A stretch of DNA of 64,000 nt from Pseudomonadota bacterium (lineage in GTDB: Bacteria; Desulfobacterota; Syntrophobacteria; Syntrophobacterales; Syntrophobacteraceae). Below are positions 8,139 through 18,064 of this stretch, in pieces (within the stretch, counting starts at the first letter, position 1; each line of letters opens with the position of its first letter). Below the pieces are notes generated by a model. The model was not told the DNA's origin, made no database searches, and was given only the letters and a program-made list of their open reading frames with translations. A program made the translations under genes and the position numbers. Location: assembly GCA_023416335.1 (NCBI GenBank), contig JAEZHY010000126.1:1-64000 (forward strand), in the 5' to 3' direction.

Positions 8139-9682
8139 TCTGCGACCTCGGACTCCCTTCGACAGTCCACCGTAATTTCCCCCGGCGACGGCTTCGGTTC
8201 GATCCAGTTATAGCCGTCCTGTGCGATTAATGTCCCGGCGCATTCCGGCCCCCAACTCCCGGCCGGGTAATTCGGAAAATCCGACGGCCGGACGGATTGC
8301 CAGATGTCGAGCACCGGAGCTATGACCGACCAGGCCGCTTCGGTCTGGTCCGCCCGCATGAAAAGGGTCATATCCCCGAACATGATGTCCAGCAGCAGGG
8401 TCTCGTAGGCCTCGGGCGACGGGATGCGGAAGGCCTCGTTGTAGTAGAAGCGCATCATCACCGGAGACAGAGTCATTCCCTGCCCCGGGCGTTTCACCTC
8501 GAACCGGAGCAGGATTCCTTCGTTGGGCTGGATGGCTATCAGCAGCCTGTTGGGCCGGGAATCGAGCAGGGACGCCTGCGGAAAGGTATGGTGCGGAACG
8601 GGCCGGAACTGGATCCAGACCTCCGAAACCTTATCGGGGAGCCGCTTGCCCGTCCGCAGGTAGAACGGCACATCCTGCCATCGCCAGTTATCGACATACA
8701 ACTTGAGGGCGGCAAAGGTTTCGGTATGTGAATCCGCCGGAATATTCGGTTCGCACTGGTATGCGGGCACCTGCTTTCCTTCGATCCACCCGGCGCCGTA
8801 CTGGCCGCGCACGGCATACTTCTGAATCTGATCCCGGGGGATCTTTCGGATCGCATGGAGCACGTCCACTTTCCTGCTCCGGATTTCATCTCCCTCGAAA
8901 TAGACCGGCGGTTCCATGGCTATCAGGCAAAGAAGCTGCAGGAGATGGTTCTGAACCATGTCACGCAGCGCCCCGGCATGATCGTAATAGTCGCCGCGAG
9001 TTTCCACCCCGACACTTTCGGCAACCGTAATCTGCACCTGCTCGATGTAGTTCCGGTTCCAGATCGGCTCGAACAAAGCATTTCCGAATCGGAAGGCGAG
9101 GATGTTCTGGACGGTCTCCTTGCCCAGGTAATGGTCGATTCGGTATATCTGATTCTCCGCAAATATCGTCGTCAGCTTCCTATCGAGCATTTTGGCCGAT
9201 TCCAGATCGTGGCCGAAAGGTTTCTCCACCACTATTCTGGCCCTGTCGTCATTCAACCCCGCCTCGGGCAGTCCTTCAATTGCGGACCCGATTAAATTGG
9301 GCGGAACGGCAAGATAGAAGACCCTGGTCGACTGGGTATCCCACTGCTCCTCATAGCCGTCCAGGTTGCGGGCAAGTTTTTGGAAATCCTCGACTTTCTT
9401 CATATCGGCGGTATCATGCACGATATTTGCCGCGAATTCCCGCCAAGGGCCGTCTTCGGTTTTTCCAGTCCGGGAGAAACGGTCAACTCCGGAGCGGAGC
9501 TTGTTTCGGTAGGCCTCGTTGTCGATATTTTTTCTATCCAGACCGATTATGACAAAGAGGTCCGGGAGTTTCTTTTCGAGAAAGAGATTATACAGGGCGG
9601 GAATGAGCTTGCGCCAGGCGAGGTCTCCTCCGCCTCCGAAGATAACGAACGCGGTAGGACCGGGTTTAGGAACCGTCAGCAT
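8135..9682 (-). CDS. zwf: Glucose-6-phosphate 1-dehydrogenase
   Basis: Oxidises glucose 6-phosphate to 6-phosphogluconolactone with NADP+ (or NAD+). At 515 aa it is of normal length. The N-terminal Rossmann motif is [20 protein letters not shown], where other members have GASGDLA. The substrate-binding motif [13 protein letters not shown] and [10 protein letters not shown] are intact. The ATG at 9682 follows AGGA by 9 nt and begins 12 nt after the gnd stop. Coenzyme preference cannot be told from the sequence. Confidence 0.97.
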   Translation of the reverse strand: MLTVPKPGPTAFVIFGGGGDLAWRKLIPALYNLFLEKKLPDLFVIIGLDRKNIDNEAYRNKLRSGVDRFSRTGKTEDGPWREFAANIVHDTADMKKVEDFQKLARNLDGYEEQWDTQSTRVFYLAVPPNLIGSAIEGLPEAGLNDDRARIVVEKPFGHDLESAKMLDRKLTTIFAENQIYRIDHYLGKETVQNILAFRFGNALFEPIWNRNYIEQVQITVAESVGVETRGDYYDHAGALRDMVQNHLLQLLCLIAMEPPVYFEGDEIRSRKVDVLHAIRKIPRDQIQKYAVRGQYGAGWIEGKQVPAYQCEPNIPADSHTETFAALKLYVDNWRWQDVPFYLRTGKRLPDKVSEVWIQFRPVPHHTFPQASLLDSRPNRLLIAIQPNEGILLRFEVKRPGQGMTLSPVMMRFYYNEAFRIPSPEAYETLLLDIMFGDMTLFMRADQTEAAWSVIAPVLDIWQSVRPSDFPNYPAGSWGPECAGTLIAQDGYNWIEPKPSPGEITVDCRRESEVAE

Positions 9683-9694
9683 AGGAAATATTCC

Positions 9695-11116
9695 TCATAC
9701 GGCACTCCAGTCGGTGTGAAAATATCCCGAGATATCCGTTCTTTCATAAGTATGTGCGCCGAAGTAGTCGCGTTGAGCCTCGATGAGATTTGCCGGAAGC
9801 CAGGCACTTCTGTAGGCATCGTAGTATGCGAGGGCCGCCATCATGCCCGGGGCGGGCAATCCGGATTCGGCCGCGGCTTTGACCACCGCACGCAGATCGG
9901 CTTCATTGGCACTGATAATCTGCGCTAAAACAGGGCTGACCAGGGGATTAGCGAGAACCGGCTCCTCGCGATAGGCGCTTCGGATTTTTTCGAGTAGAGC
10001 GGCGCGGATGATGCACCCTCCCCGCCAGATCCGCGCGACCGTTTCCAGGTCGAGCTGAAACTTGTAATACGCGGATGCATGCCGCAAAAGGGAAAATCCC
10101 TGGGAATAGGTAAGGACCATCGCGGCATGGAGAGCATTCTTGAGCTGATTGAGGAAATAATCTCTGTCCGCGCGGATTTCGTTTTCGGGCCCTTTCAACT
10201 TCCCGCTTGCCGCTGTACGCTCCGACAGGAGAACGGACATGTTCCTCATCGCGACCGCCGTATCGATTACGGGAGTGGGTACCTGAATTCCCATGGCATC
10301 CATCGTGGTCCACTTTCCCGTCCCTTTCTGTTCGGCACGGTCGAGAATGAAATCGATCAGGAGCGCCCCTTCCTTCTTGTGATCTTTGCGTCGGAAAATC
10401 CTGGCGGTAATCTCCGTAAGGTAGCTGTTCAGATCGGATTTGTCCCAGCCCTCATATACATCGGCCATCTCCGCGGACCGCATCTTCAGCCCGCGTTTCA
10501 TCAAGTCGTATGTCTCCGCTATCAACTGCATCATTCCGTATTCGATGCCGTTGTGGACCATTTTCACGTAATGCCCGGCAGCTCCCGGCCCCAGGTAGGC
10601 GACACAGGGCTCTCCGTCGACATTAGCGGCGACCGCCTTCAGGATCTTCTCCACCCGCAAAAAACCGTCGCCGGAACCTCCCGGCATGAGGCTCGGGCCG
10701 TTTCGCGCGCCGGCTTCGCCTCCGGATATGCCCATGCCGATAAACTGGAGACCCTTTTCCGTCAGCCCCTGGTCACGCCTGATTGTGTCTGTGAAGTGGG
10801 AATTGCCGCTGTCGATTATCAGGTCCCCGGGTTCGAGGTGCGGCAAGAGAGCGGTAATGGCATCGTCAACCGGACTTCCCGCCGGCACAAGGAGAATTAT
10901 CGCCCTCGGCCGGGACAGGCCGTCGGCCAGTTCAGCAACCGAATACGCGGGCAGGATTCTGCGGCCCTTACCCTCCCCTTCCGCAAAGGCACGGACCTTT
11001 TCCGCCGAGATATCGTTTACGGCAACCGAAAAGCCGTGATCGGTGATATTGAGGGCCAGATTCGCCCCCATAACCCCTGCACCGATAAGGCCCACATCAC
11101 ACTTTTGCATAATCAT
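9695..11116 (-). CDS. gnd: 6-phosphogluconate dehydrogenase, decarboxylating
   Basis: Converts 6-phosphogluconate to ribulose 5-phosphate, CO2 and NADPH. The 473-residue length is that of the long, dimeric class. Motifs: VGLIGAGVMGANLALNI (coenzyme), GISGGEAGARNGPS, VKMVHNGIEYGMMQ with the catalytic Lys and Asn, and a C-terminal ERTDISGYFHTDW closing the active site. GGAG lies 8 nt before the first of two possible ATGs. It sits between the transaldolase fusion and zwf. Confidence 0.97.
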   Translation of the reverse strand: MIMQKCDVGLIGAGVMGANLALNITDHGFSVAVNDISAEKVRAFAEGEGKGRRILPAYSVAELADGLSRPRAIILLVPAGSPVDDAITALLPHLEPGDLIIDSGNSHFTDTIRRDQGLTEKGLQFIGMGISGGEAGARNGPSLMPGGSGDGFLRVEKILKAVAANVDGEPCVAYLGPGAAGHYVKMVHNGIEYGMMQLIAETYDLMKRGLKMRSAEMADVYEGWDKSDLNSYLTEITARIFRRKDHKKEGALLIDFILDRAEQKGTGKWTTMDAMGIQVPTPVIDTAVAMRNMSVLLSERTAASGKLKGPENEIRADRDYFLNQLKNALHAAMVLTYSQGFSLLRHASAYYKFQLDLETVARIWRGGCIIRAALLEKIRSAYREEPVLANPLVSPVLAQIISANEADLRAVVKAAAESGLPAPGMMAALAYYDAYRSAWLPANLIEAQRDYFGAHTYERTDISGYFHTDWSAV

Positions 11117-11143
11117 CCGTAAGACTCCGCCTGGTTAGAGGCA

Positions 11144-11345
11144 TACTCCAGATATTTTTTTGCACGCGAAGCCGCGAAGGCGCGAAGAAGAACAAAGAGA
11201 TTCCTTACATATAAGATGTTCCTGTCCTCACGCATTCAATTCGGAACCTCGCCGGCGGCTTTCCGTATGTACTCCCGCCGGTCACCTGTGAACCAGTTCT
11301 CATCCTTATCTTTCTTCGCGCCTTCGCGTGAGAAATATCTGAATA
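11144..11345. repeat. Inverted-repeat pair in the tal-pgi/gnd gap
   Basis: AGATATTTTTTTGCACGCGA, then a run of GCGAAG units (11144-11192), faces its imperfect complement at 11309-11345 (TTCTTCGCGCCTTCGCGTGA, then GAAATATCTG), enclosing about 115 bp without a gene. Such GCGAAG-rich blocks look like another dispersed intergenic element. Confidence 0.55.
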
Positions 11346-11356
11346 CTCAATTCACT

Positions 11357-14188
11357 CTATTTCTTCGCTAAAGCCGAGGCGACGATCTCCTTCAGCCGGG
11401 CCAGTCCACGGACGGCATCGGCTCCGAGATGAATCCTGATGACCCGCCGATCGTGCTGCTGCAACGCGGAAAGATCCCCCAGCGCCTGGGCCTGCCGCAA
11501 CAATCCGAAGCTGAAGCGCCTGCCCGGTATGGGCACATCCTGCGCGGGATCGGCCGTAAGCAGGATGAAAAGCCCGGTGTTCGGCCCGCCCTTGTGAAAC
11601 TGCCCCGTCGAATGCAGGTACCTTGGACCATAGCCGAGAGTCGATGCAAGATGAAGACTATTCCGGAGAAGCAGGCGGATTTCCTCCAGTTCCCGTTCAA
11701 CCTCCGGCGTCTCGCTCAAATAGGCAAGGAGGGCGAGATAGTCGCCTTCGCGGCTTTCCCCGAAAAACCTGGAAAGAGCCTCCGTCAGATTTGCCGCCTC
11801 GATGCCGGCGTAGAGCGCCAGATCGTCTTCCAGCAGGGAAGGTTCTTCCCCGGGCAGCCGCCCGTTTTTTTCGAATTCGGACAGGAGCCGGTTCGTGTTG
11901 CTCTTGCTCTCCTGGACGTTCGGCTGGTCGAAGGGGTTGATTTCGAGCACCGCTCCGGCCGTGGCCGTGGCGATCTCCCACCGCAAGAATTCCTGAGCCA
12001 GATCGAGTTTGTCTTCGAGCATAATCTCGACCACCGGGTGACCCGCCTCTTTCAGTGCGGAGAGTTCCGTATCCGGATCTTCAGTATTCCCAGATAAACG
12101 AAACCGGACAAAAACCCGGTCTTTGCCGTAGACGGATGGATCGCCGGGCGCTTCCCCCGCGACGGGCAGAAGCCCGGTTCCGTTCTTTCCTGTGCTCTCC
12201 GCGATAAGCTGTTCGAGCCACATGCCAAGAGCGGCTATTTCCCGAGGCATCAGGAAAGTCACCTTGGATCTCCCCCGACGGGCAAATTCACCCAGGGCAG
12301 CCCCAAGCGAGACGCCGGGATTGTGTTCGACGGGCACGGCGTGCGCACAGGCGCAGCCTATTGTCAAAGCCCTGATGAGAATCGCCTCGACGTCCAGGCC
12401 CATAAGCACCATGGGAACCAGGCCGAAATAGGAAAGGGCCGAGTATCTTCCGCCGATGTCCGCGAAGTTCAGGAACGTCCGCCTGTAGCCGCGTTCCGCA
12501 GCCTGCCGGACAAGAGGAGTGCCGGGATCGGTAATGACGACGAAATTCATGCCCGCATCGTTGCCCACCAAATCCTTGAGCCTGTTATAAAAGTACTCGC
12601 CGAAAGCGAGCGGCTCTGCGGTGGTCCCCGATTTGCTGGCCACGATAAATAGGGTCTTTTCGAGAGAGACTCGGGATTCGATGTCCCTGATGGTATCCGG
12701 ATCGGTGGTATCCAGCACGGTCACCGGAATTCCCCGTCCCGAAGGAGAAAAGGTCCTCTCGAAGACCATGGGTGCCAGGCTGCTGCCGCCCATTCCCATA
12801 TGGACAACGTGACGGAACCCCGCGTCCCATACTTCTTCAGCGAAACGGAGCAGATCGCGCAGGTTTGCTTCCATCTTTTCCGCGACGTGCAGCCATCCGA
12901 GCCCCTCTCTGATCGATCCGGTCCTATCCGGTTCCTTCACCCACAGGGAAGCATCCTTGCGCCAGAGCCTGCCGCAGAAATGCTCGCCGGTCAGGGCCTT
13001 CATCCGGTCCCGCACGGCAGCTTCAAATTCGCCGGAAAAGATTTTCTGCCGATCGATACGCTGCTTCAACGCGGCCGATCTTTTCGCTTCCAGGGTATTG
13101 AGCAGGCTGTCGTAGGGCTTGTTGAACTTCTCGACCCCCTGGTCTTCCAGTTCCTGCGTCAGTTTTTCCAGGTCAAGCCCCAGTTCGACCAGCCGATTGA
13201 GCTTCGCCTTCGCTCCCCCGATGCTCTCTTTCAGCCGCGGGGCCGGGTTGCCGTGATCCCTGTAGGCGTTGAGAGTCTCCAGAGGCACCGTGTTGACCGT
13301 GTCGGGCCCGATCAGCGCCTCCACGTATTTTATGTCGGCGTACTCGGGATTCTTGGTGCTGGTGCTTGCCCAAAGGAGCCTCTGGACTTGGGCGCCCTTT
13401 TCCCGCAGCCGGGCGAAGCGTTCGCTCCCGAATATCTCCTCGTAGATCGTATAAGCCGTCTTGGCGCTGAGAATCGCGGTATTGCCGAGAAGTTCGCGGG
13501 CAATTTCAGATTTGGGACCGCCTTCCTCGATGATTTTTTTCAGCAGCGGATCGACCAGGACGTCGATCCGGCTCAGGAAAAAGCTCGCTACCGATGCGAT
13601 CCCGGAAAGGGGTTTCCCCTGCGCGGCACGGTCCTCCAGGCCGGAGATGAAGGCTTCGGCGACTTTTCGATAACGCTGGAGCCCGAACAGCAAAGTCACA
13701 TTGACGTTGATCCCCTCGCTTATGAGTTGCCGAATCGCGCTGAGACCTTCAATCGTAGCGGGGACCTTGATGAAGACGTTCGGACGGTTGAGAGACGTCC
13801 ACAGCCGGCGGGCTTCTTCGATGGTCGCGTCCGTATCGTGGGCCAGGTGAGGGTTCACCTCCAGGCTGACGTATCCGTCTTTCCCTTCCAGACGTTCGAA
13901 AACGGGACGAAAAAGGTCCGCCGCCCACTGGACGTCCTCGATAGTGAGGGCGGCCAGGATTTCCTGCGTCGTTTTGCCCTCAAAAGTCAGCGCCTTGATG
14001 GTGTTGTCGTAGTCGTTGCTGCCGGCAATGGCCTTATCGAAGATGGAGGGATTGGAGGTGATTCCGAGAAGAGAGTCTTCATCGATCATCCGCTGAAGCT
14101 CTCCGGACTCAATAAGATGACGTCGGATGTAGTCCAGCCAGATGTCCTGGCCGAATTCGTGCAATTTAACGAGAGGGTTCTCTCCCAT
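11357..14188 (-). CDS. tal-pgi: Bifunctional transaldolase / glucose-6-phosphate isomerase fusion
   Basis: A 943-residue fusion. Residues 1 to about 370 are transaldolase: ITSNPSIFDKAI, the Schiff-base Lys141 in VFIKVPAT, and SVASFFLSRID. Residues of about 400-943 are a phosphoglucose isomerase domain, with GGSSLAP, FIVASKSGTTAEP, the catalytic region SALSYFGLVP and a C-terminal GQFHKGGPNTG. The fusion joins the non-oxidative pentose-phosphate branch to glycolysis in one chain, an arrangement known in several bacterial groups. The frame can be opened 42 codons earlier, but the ATG at 14188 has AGGAG 9 nt before it and starts the conserved sequence. It is first in the unit with gnd, zwf and pgl. 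Confidence 0.95.
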   Translation of the reverse strand: MGENPLVKLHEFGQDIWLDYIRRHLIESGELQRMIDEDSLLGITSNPSIFDKAIAGSNDYDNTIKALTFEGKTTQEILAALTIEDVQWAADLFRPVFERLEGKDGYVSLEVNPHLAHDTDATIEEARRLWTSLNRPNVFIKVPATIEGLSAIRQLISEGINVNVTLLFGLQRYRKVAEAFISGLEDRAAQGKPLSGIASVASFFLSRIDVLVDPLLKKIIEEGGPKSEIARELLGNTAILSAKTAYTIYEEIFGSERFARLREKGAQVQRLLWASTSTKNPEYADIKYVEALIGPDTVNTVPLETLNAYRDHGNPAPRLKESIGGAKAKLNRLVELGLDLEKLTQELEDQGVEKFNKPYDSLLNTLEAKRSAALKQRIDRQKIFSGEFEAAVRDRMKALTGEHFCGRLWRKDASLWVKEPDRTGSIREGLGWLHVAEKMEANLRDLLRFAEEVWDAGFRHVVHMGMGGSSLAPMVFERTFSPSGRGIPVTVLDTTDPDTIRDIESRVSLEKTLFIVASKSGTTAEPLAFGEYFYNRLKDLVGNDAGMNFVVITDPGTPLVRQAAERGYRRTFLNFADIGGRYSALSYFGLVPMVLMGLDVEAILIRALTIGCACAHAVPVEHNPGVSLGAALGEFARRGRSKVTFLMPREIAALGMWLEQLIAESTGKNGTGLLPVAGEAPGDPSVYGKDRVFVRFRLSGNTEDPDTELSALKEAGHPVVEIMLEDKLDLAQEFLRWEIATATAGAVLEINPFDQPNVQESKSNTNRLLSEFEKNGRLPGEEPSLLEDDLALYAGIEAANLTEALSRFFGESREGDYLALLAYLSETPEVERELEEIRLLLRNSLHLASTLGYGPRYLHSTGQFHKGGPNTGLFILLTADPAQDVPIPGRRFSFGLLRQAQALGDLSALQQHDRRVIRIHLGADAVRGLARLKEIVASALAKK

Positions 14189-14659
14189 GTGTTCAAGCTC
14201 CTGAATTCTAACACCCGGGCCCGAATGACGCTTTGCCAATGGCCCAAGTCCCGCGGGGACACATTTACAGGAAATGAACCGAGGTCTCCGGGAAGAAGGG
14301 CCGGAATTGCCCATGAAGCAAATGTAAGCTTAAACTTGATATGGGGTAAGAGGTTGACAATGAGAGAGAGAATTTTGGGGCAGGTTTTATTGGGAAGGTT
14401 GGGTGGGGCACTTCTCTGTGTGGGGTTTGGGCGACAGTTCGAAGTCTGCAAAATCACCCCTGAGCCATGAAGTTCTCCAATCAGAGTACCTTCGTTGGCA
14501 CTTTTTGATTGACGTATCATGCATGGGGGTAGATCATAGTGTCCAAGAATAATTGATCTCTTCATATCACTATCAAAGGATCAGTTCCCATGCGTTAATA
14601 TTAACAACTGTGGCAACAGCAATGGAATATTTGTCCTCAATAATTCAAAAGGGCTTACC
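14189..14659. other. Intergenic region, left border of the SIR2-HerA module
   Basis: About 470 bp between the divergent tal-pgi and SIR2 genes. It must hold both promoters, but no convincing consensus was seen. AT content rises from about 14500 onward, in step with the change of composition in the module. I find no flanking direct repeat shared with 17515-17589. Confidence 0.5.
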
Positions 14660-15811
14660 GTGACATATCATGATGACCTTTCAATTCTGAGGGAAAAGCC
14701 ATTTACGGAGGCAATCGGAAAGCTCGAAGAATTAATGACTCAGGATGGGCGCGCATTCCTGATCGGCGCCGGCTGTAGCAAATGCGCTGGGCTTCCCCTG
14801 ATCCTCGAACTCACCGACAAGACACTGCAAAGCCCAGAACTGGACGCAACAGCGAAGAAGATTCTTGAAGGTCTGCAGACTCAATTTCAGGGCTCCCCGA
14901 ATGCGAACATTGAAGATTATCTGAGTGAATTGATCGACCTTTTGGCTATAGCAGAGCGACGGACAAGACGAGCTGCAACACAGCAGCAGGTGAATCTGGC
15001 GGGGCAATTCTTTACAGAGGACCAACTGCGTTATGGTGCTGAGAACATAAAGCAGAATATCGCCCGAATTATCGACTGCGATAACATAAATATAGAGACT
15101 CACCAACGCTTCGTCAGGGCCGTTCACCGGCCACTTCGGCCCGGCAAAACCAACATAGGTCAAATTGTAGATTACTTGGTTCTCAATTATGACACTTTGA
15201 TGGAGGATGCGTTAGCACTTGAACGCGTACCATTTTCTGACGGTTTAGATGGTGGCGTAACAGGATGGTGGAGTCCATTGACTTTTGAACGGAACGGATT
15301 GGCGGCACGCGTTCTGAAGTTACACGGGTCTATTAATTGGTGCGAATTCCCAGACGACCCGTTCCCTCGAAGAGTGGCGAGTTGTCTTAAAATACGCCAA
15401 GCTCGAGAACGTCGCATCCTAATCTGGCCAGCATCAACAAAGTATCGCGAAACTCAAAAGGACCCCTATGCCCAGCTAGCATCGCTCGCACGTAATATTC
15501 TTCGTCCGACGAGTGGCTCCCAGCGGGTTCTGACTGTCTGCGGGTATAGTTTCGGGGATTCTCATATCAACATTGACATTGACCGTGCGCTTCGGGAATC
15601 AGCAGGTCGCCTTACCGTCGTCGTCTTCACATCGGAAGACGAACCAGTTGGGCAAATTAAGAAGTGGAATGAGGATACGTCAATCGGCGAGCAAGTTCTA
15701 ATATTCGCAAAGAGGGGCTTCTTTCATGGCAAGCAACGTTGTATTTCGAAGACTGATCTTCCGTGGTGGAAGTTCGAGAATATAACGCGGCTTCTGGGAG
15801 GGGAATGTTGA
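14660..15811 (+). CDS. SIR2-family NADase/deacetylase-like protein (SIR2-HerA defence module)
   Basis: A 383-residue SIR2-like protein with the NAD-binding GAGCS at 36-40, NYDT at 176-179, the presumed catalytic His222 in KLHGSINW, and CGYSFGDSHIN at 294-304. This arrangement fits the SIR2_2-type domains of anti-phage effectors, which destroy NAD+, rather than metabolic sirtuins. It overlaps the HerA gene downstream, so the two are co-translated. In studied SIR2-HerA systems the proteins form a large complex that depletes NAD+ on phage infection. The start is a GTG behind a weak AAAGGG. Composition is more AT-rich than in the flanking genes, which suggests horizontal acquisition. Confidence 0.88.
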   Translation: MTYHDDLSILREKPFTEAIGKLEELMTQDGRAFLIGAGCSKCAGLPLILELTDKTLQSPELDATAKKILEGLQTQFQGSPNANIEDYLSELIDLLAIAERRTRRAATQQQVNLAGQFFTEDQLRYGAENIKQNIARIIDCDNINIETHQRFVRAVHRPLRPGKTNIGQIVDYLVLNYDTLMEDALALERVPFSDGLDGGVTGWWSPLTFERNGLAARVLKLHGSINWCEFPDDPFPRRVASCLKIRQARERRILIWPASTKYRETQKDPYAQLASLARNILRPTSGSQRVLTVCGYSFGDSHINIDIDRALRESAGRLTVVVFTSEDEPVGQIKKWNEDTSIGEQVLIFAKRGFFHGKQRCISKTDLPWWKFENITRLLGGEC

Positions 15812-17514
15812 GCGCAAATGCACCAGATCCAAATGAGGCTATCGAGAATCTCGCGATCGGAAAGATTATCGAGGTGGATGGCTCGCATGTTGTTGCCGAA
15901 TTGGATCCCAAATTAACAGAACTCTCTCGTATCTATGCTGGGGAAACATACCCCATCGGCCAATTCGGCTCGATTGTCAAGATCCATTTTGGTCGTCGCC
16001 TCATTTATGCTCTAGTTGGACGTCTTAGGATGAAGGCGGAATATGAGGCAGAACATGGCATAGTCTCTCACTCATCTTCAGATGAAAGGATAATTGAGGC
16101 TGATTTGTTTGGTGAAGGCGAATGGACCTGCAACACTGCCTGTACACCATCGGAATGGACTCTCCATTTTGAACGCGGGGTCGCCACCTATCCATTACCA
16201 CAACAGACACTCTATCTCACTCCCAAGAACGAACTCCGCTATATATATGGTCATACTAAAGGCACAGTTGTACGGCTAGGTGATCATGTTGGTTCAAGCG
16301 GAACTCCGTGCTATGCTGATATGAACGAGCTACTCGGAAAACATACGGCAGTCCTTGGATCTACAGGAGCAGGCAAATCAGCAACTGTTGCCGCCATTAT
16401 ACACAGTATTCTTGAAAGAGGGCAAGTCAATGAGTATAAGGTCTGGAAACCGCAAATTATTATTCTTGATCCACATAATGAATATGGAAGTGCATTTCCA
16501 GGCCATTCGAAACTGTCCACAGACGACGGGAGTCTGTCGCTTCCATACTGGTTATTAAACTTCCAAGAAACCATTGCATTACTGGTCGGAAAGACTGAAT
16601 TTGTTGCAACTTCTCAAGCAAATATTGTGAAGAGTGCGCTGATTGCTGCACGCAAAGAAGGTGCGGCAGAGCTAAAGCTAGATGCCGAATCTATTACAGT
16701 GGATTCCCCTGTCCCATATAAACTATCGAAGCTACGCAGATTGATCGAAGTTGATAAACCCCCTCAAACTAGCAAACAGGATTCTCACAACTCCATTCTA
16801 CAGAAACTTGATGTGCTCACCGCAGATGCGCGCCTCAATTTTCTAATGGAGCAGTGGCAAGGCGGCAATGAAGACCCATTTCCATCAGTAGTGGCACAAC
16901 TTATCGGCAATAATGCGCAACCCCGTGTTATAGACCTTTCCGGTGTACCGAACGAAGTCGCCGGGGTCTCAAGCGCTGTCATTGCAAGAACGCTGTTTAA
17001 CCTTAAAGTCTGGCAGACTGCTGAAGAGCGTGCGAGCGACCCCGTCTTGCTAGTCTGCGAGGAGGCCCACCGCTATGTACCTAATCGCGGAGAAGCGCAG
17101 TATGAGGCTGCTCAGGAGGCAATTCGGCGTATAGCCAAGGAGGGAAGAAAGTATGGTGTGGGCCTGATCCTTGTATCCCAAAGGCCAAGCGAGGTCGAGG
17201 CCACCGTGCTGTCGCAATGTAATAGCTGGATTGTCTTGCGTGTAACTAACGATGCAGATCGAGAACACGTCAAGGCTATTCTCCCAGACTCGATGTCCGG
17301 TCTAACAAAGATGTTATCTGGTCTTCGCCGCCAAGAAGCAATCTTTGTAGGTCAGGCAGCCATGATTCCATCGCGGATAATGATAAGAGAACTAGAGTCA
17401 AGTCAACTGCCAAAATCCAATGACATCGATTTTGACAAAGGGTGGCAGAGTCCTGCGATGACTGATGAGCAAATGAGAAACGTTGTCAATCGTTGGCGAT
17501 ATCAACGCCGATAA
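15805..17514 (+). CDS. HerA-like hexameric ATPase (SIR2-HerA defence module)
   Basis: 569 residues from the ATG at 15805; a TTG one codon later sits at better spacing from GGAGG and may be the real start. The N-terminal 80 residues have the beta-rich HAS-barrel character of HerA. Walker A is GSTGAGKS (185-192), DPHNEYG follows at about 222, and Walker B is LLVCEEAH (415-422). A sensor-like LILVSQRPSEV and an arginine-rich SGLRRQEAI follow. HerA proteins are FtsK-like hexameric motors. Beside a SIR2 gene they serve as the partner that assembles and controls the NADase. The 7-nt overlap with SIR2 supports fixed stoichiometry. Confidence 0.9.
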   Translation: MLSANAPDPNEAIENLAIGKIIEVDGSHVVAELDPKLTELSRIYAGETYPIGQFGSIVKIHFGRRLIYALVGRLRMKAEYEAEHGIVSHSSSDERIIEADLFGEGEWTCNTACTPSEWTLHFERGVATYPLPQQTLYLTPKNELRYIYGHTKGTVVRLGDHVGSSGTPCYADMNELLGKHTAVLGSTGAGKSATVAAIIHSILERGQVNEYKVWKPQIIILDPHNEYGSAFPGHSKLSTDDGSLSLPYWLLNFQETIALLVGKTEFVATSQANIVKSALIAARKEGAAELKLDAESITVDSPVPYKLSKLRRLIEVDKPPQTSKQDSHNSILQKLDVLTADARLNFLMEQWQGGNEDPFPSVVAQLIGNNAQPRVIDLSGVPNEVAGVSSAVIARTLFNLKVWQTAEERASDPVLLVCEEAHRYVPNRGEAQYEAAQEAIRRIAKEGRKYGVGLILVSQRPSEVEATVLSQCNSWIVLRVTNDADREHVKAILPDSMSGLTKMLSGLRRQEAIFVGQAAMIPSRIMIRELESSQLPKSNDIDFDKGWQSPAMTDEQMRNVVNRWRYQRR

Positions 17515-17589
17515 TTTGGCGTTCACATTTGCAGGTGCTTGATAGAGAACACTACAATCAATATTACCGACCAAAATGTGTATTGCGAA

Positions 17590-18036
17590 TCATGACCGTT
17601 CCAACTCGGCAATCTTTTGCAGCCGACGGGCGAATCGCTCCTCCTTCTTGAAATTCGCATTCAAGAATGTCCGCACGAGTTCAATTGCCAGTTTGCGGCC
17701 GACTATCCAGCCTCCCAGGCAGAGCACATTCATGTCGTCGTCTTCGACACCCTGGTGGGCCGAGAACACATCGGTGACTAATGCAGCCCGGACCCCGACA
17801 ACCTTGTTTGCGGCAACACAAGCGCCGACGCCGCTTCCGCACACCGCGATCCCCCGGTCCACCTCTCCGGCGGCAACCGCCTGCGCCATGGGGATAACAA
17901 AATCGGGATAATCGTCACCCTGAACGAACTCGTGCGAGCCGAAATCGACGACTTCATGCCCGGCTGCTTTCAATTCCGGGATTATCAGCCCCTTCAGTTC
18001 GAATCCCCCGTGGTCCGAGGCGATGCCCAGACGCAT
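17590..18036 (-). CDS. rpiB: Ribose-5-phosphate isomerase B
   Basis: Interconverts ribose 5-phosphate and ribulose 5-phosphate. The 148-residue RpiB/LacA fold shows GIASDHGGFELK at the N-terminus, the active-site Cys and anion hole in AVCGSGVGACVAANK, and NVLCLGGWIVG. The start is the ATG at 18036 behind AAGGA. It lies 28 nt after tkt on the same strand, so the two form a non-oxidative pentose-phosphate unit. Confidence 0.95.
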   Translation of the reverse strand: MRLGIASDHGGFELKGLIIPELKAAGHEVVDFGSHEFVQGDDYPDFVIPMAQAVAAGEVDRGIAVCGSGVGACVAANKVVGVRAALVTDVFSAHQGVEDDDMNVLCLGGWIVGRKLAIELVRTFLNANFKKEERFARRLQKIAELERS

Positions 18037-18064
18037 TTCATTTTTTCCTTTCCGGCAATTCACA

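Noticed and set aside
10079..11122. A 347-codon plus-strand frame opposite gnd
   Set aside because: Antisense shadow of gnd without any recognisable motif.
12800..14470. A 556-codon plus-strand open frame opposite tal-pgi
   Set aside because: It is the antisense of a well-supported fusion enzyme, has no ribosome site or family motif, and its composition follows from the codon bias of the true gene.
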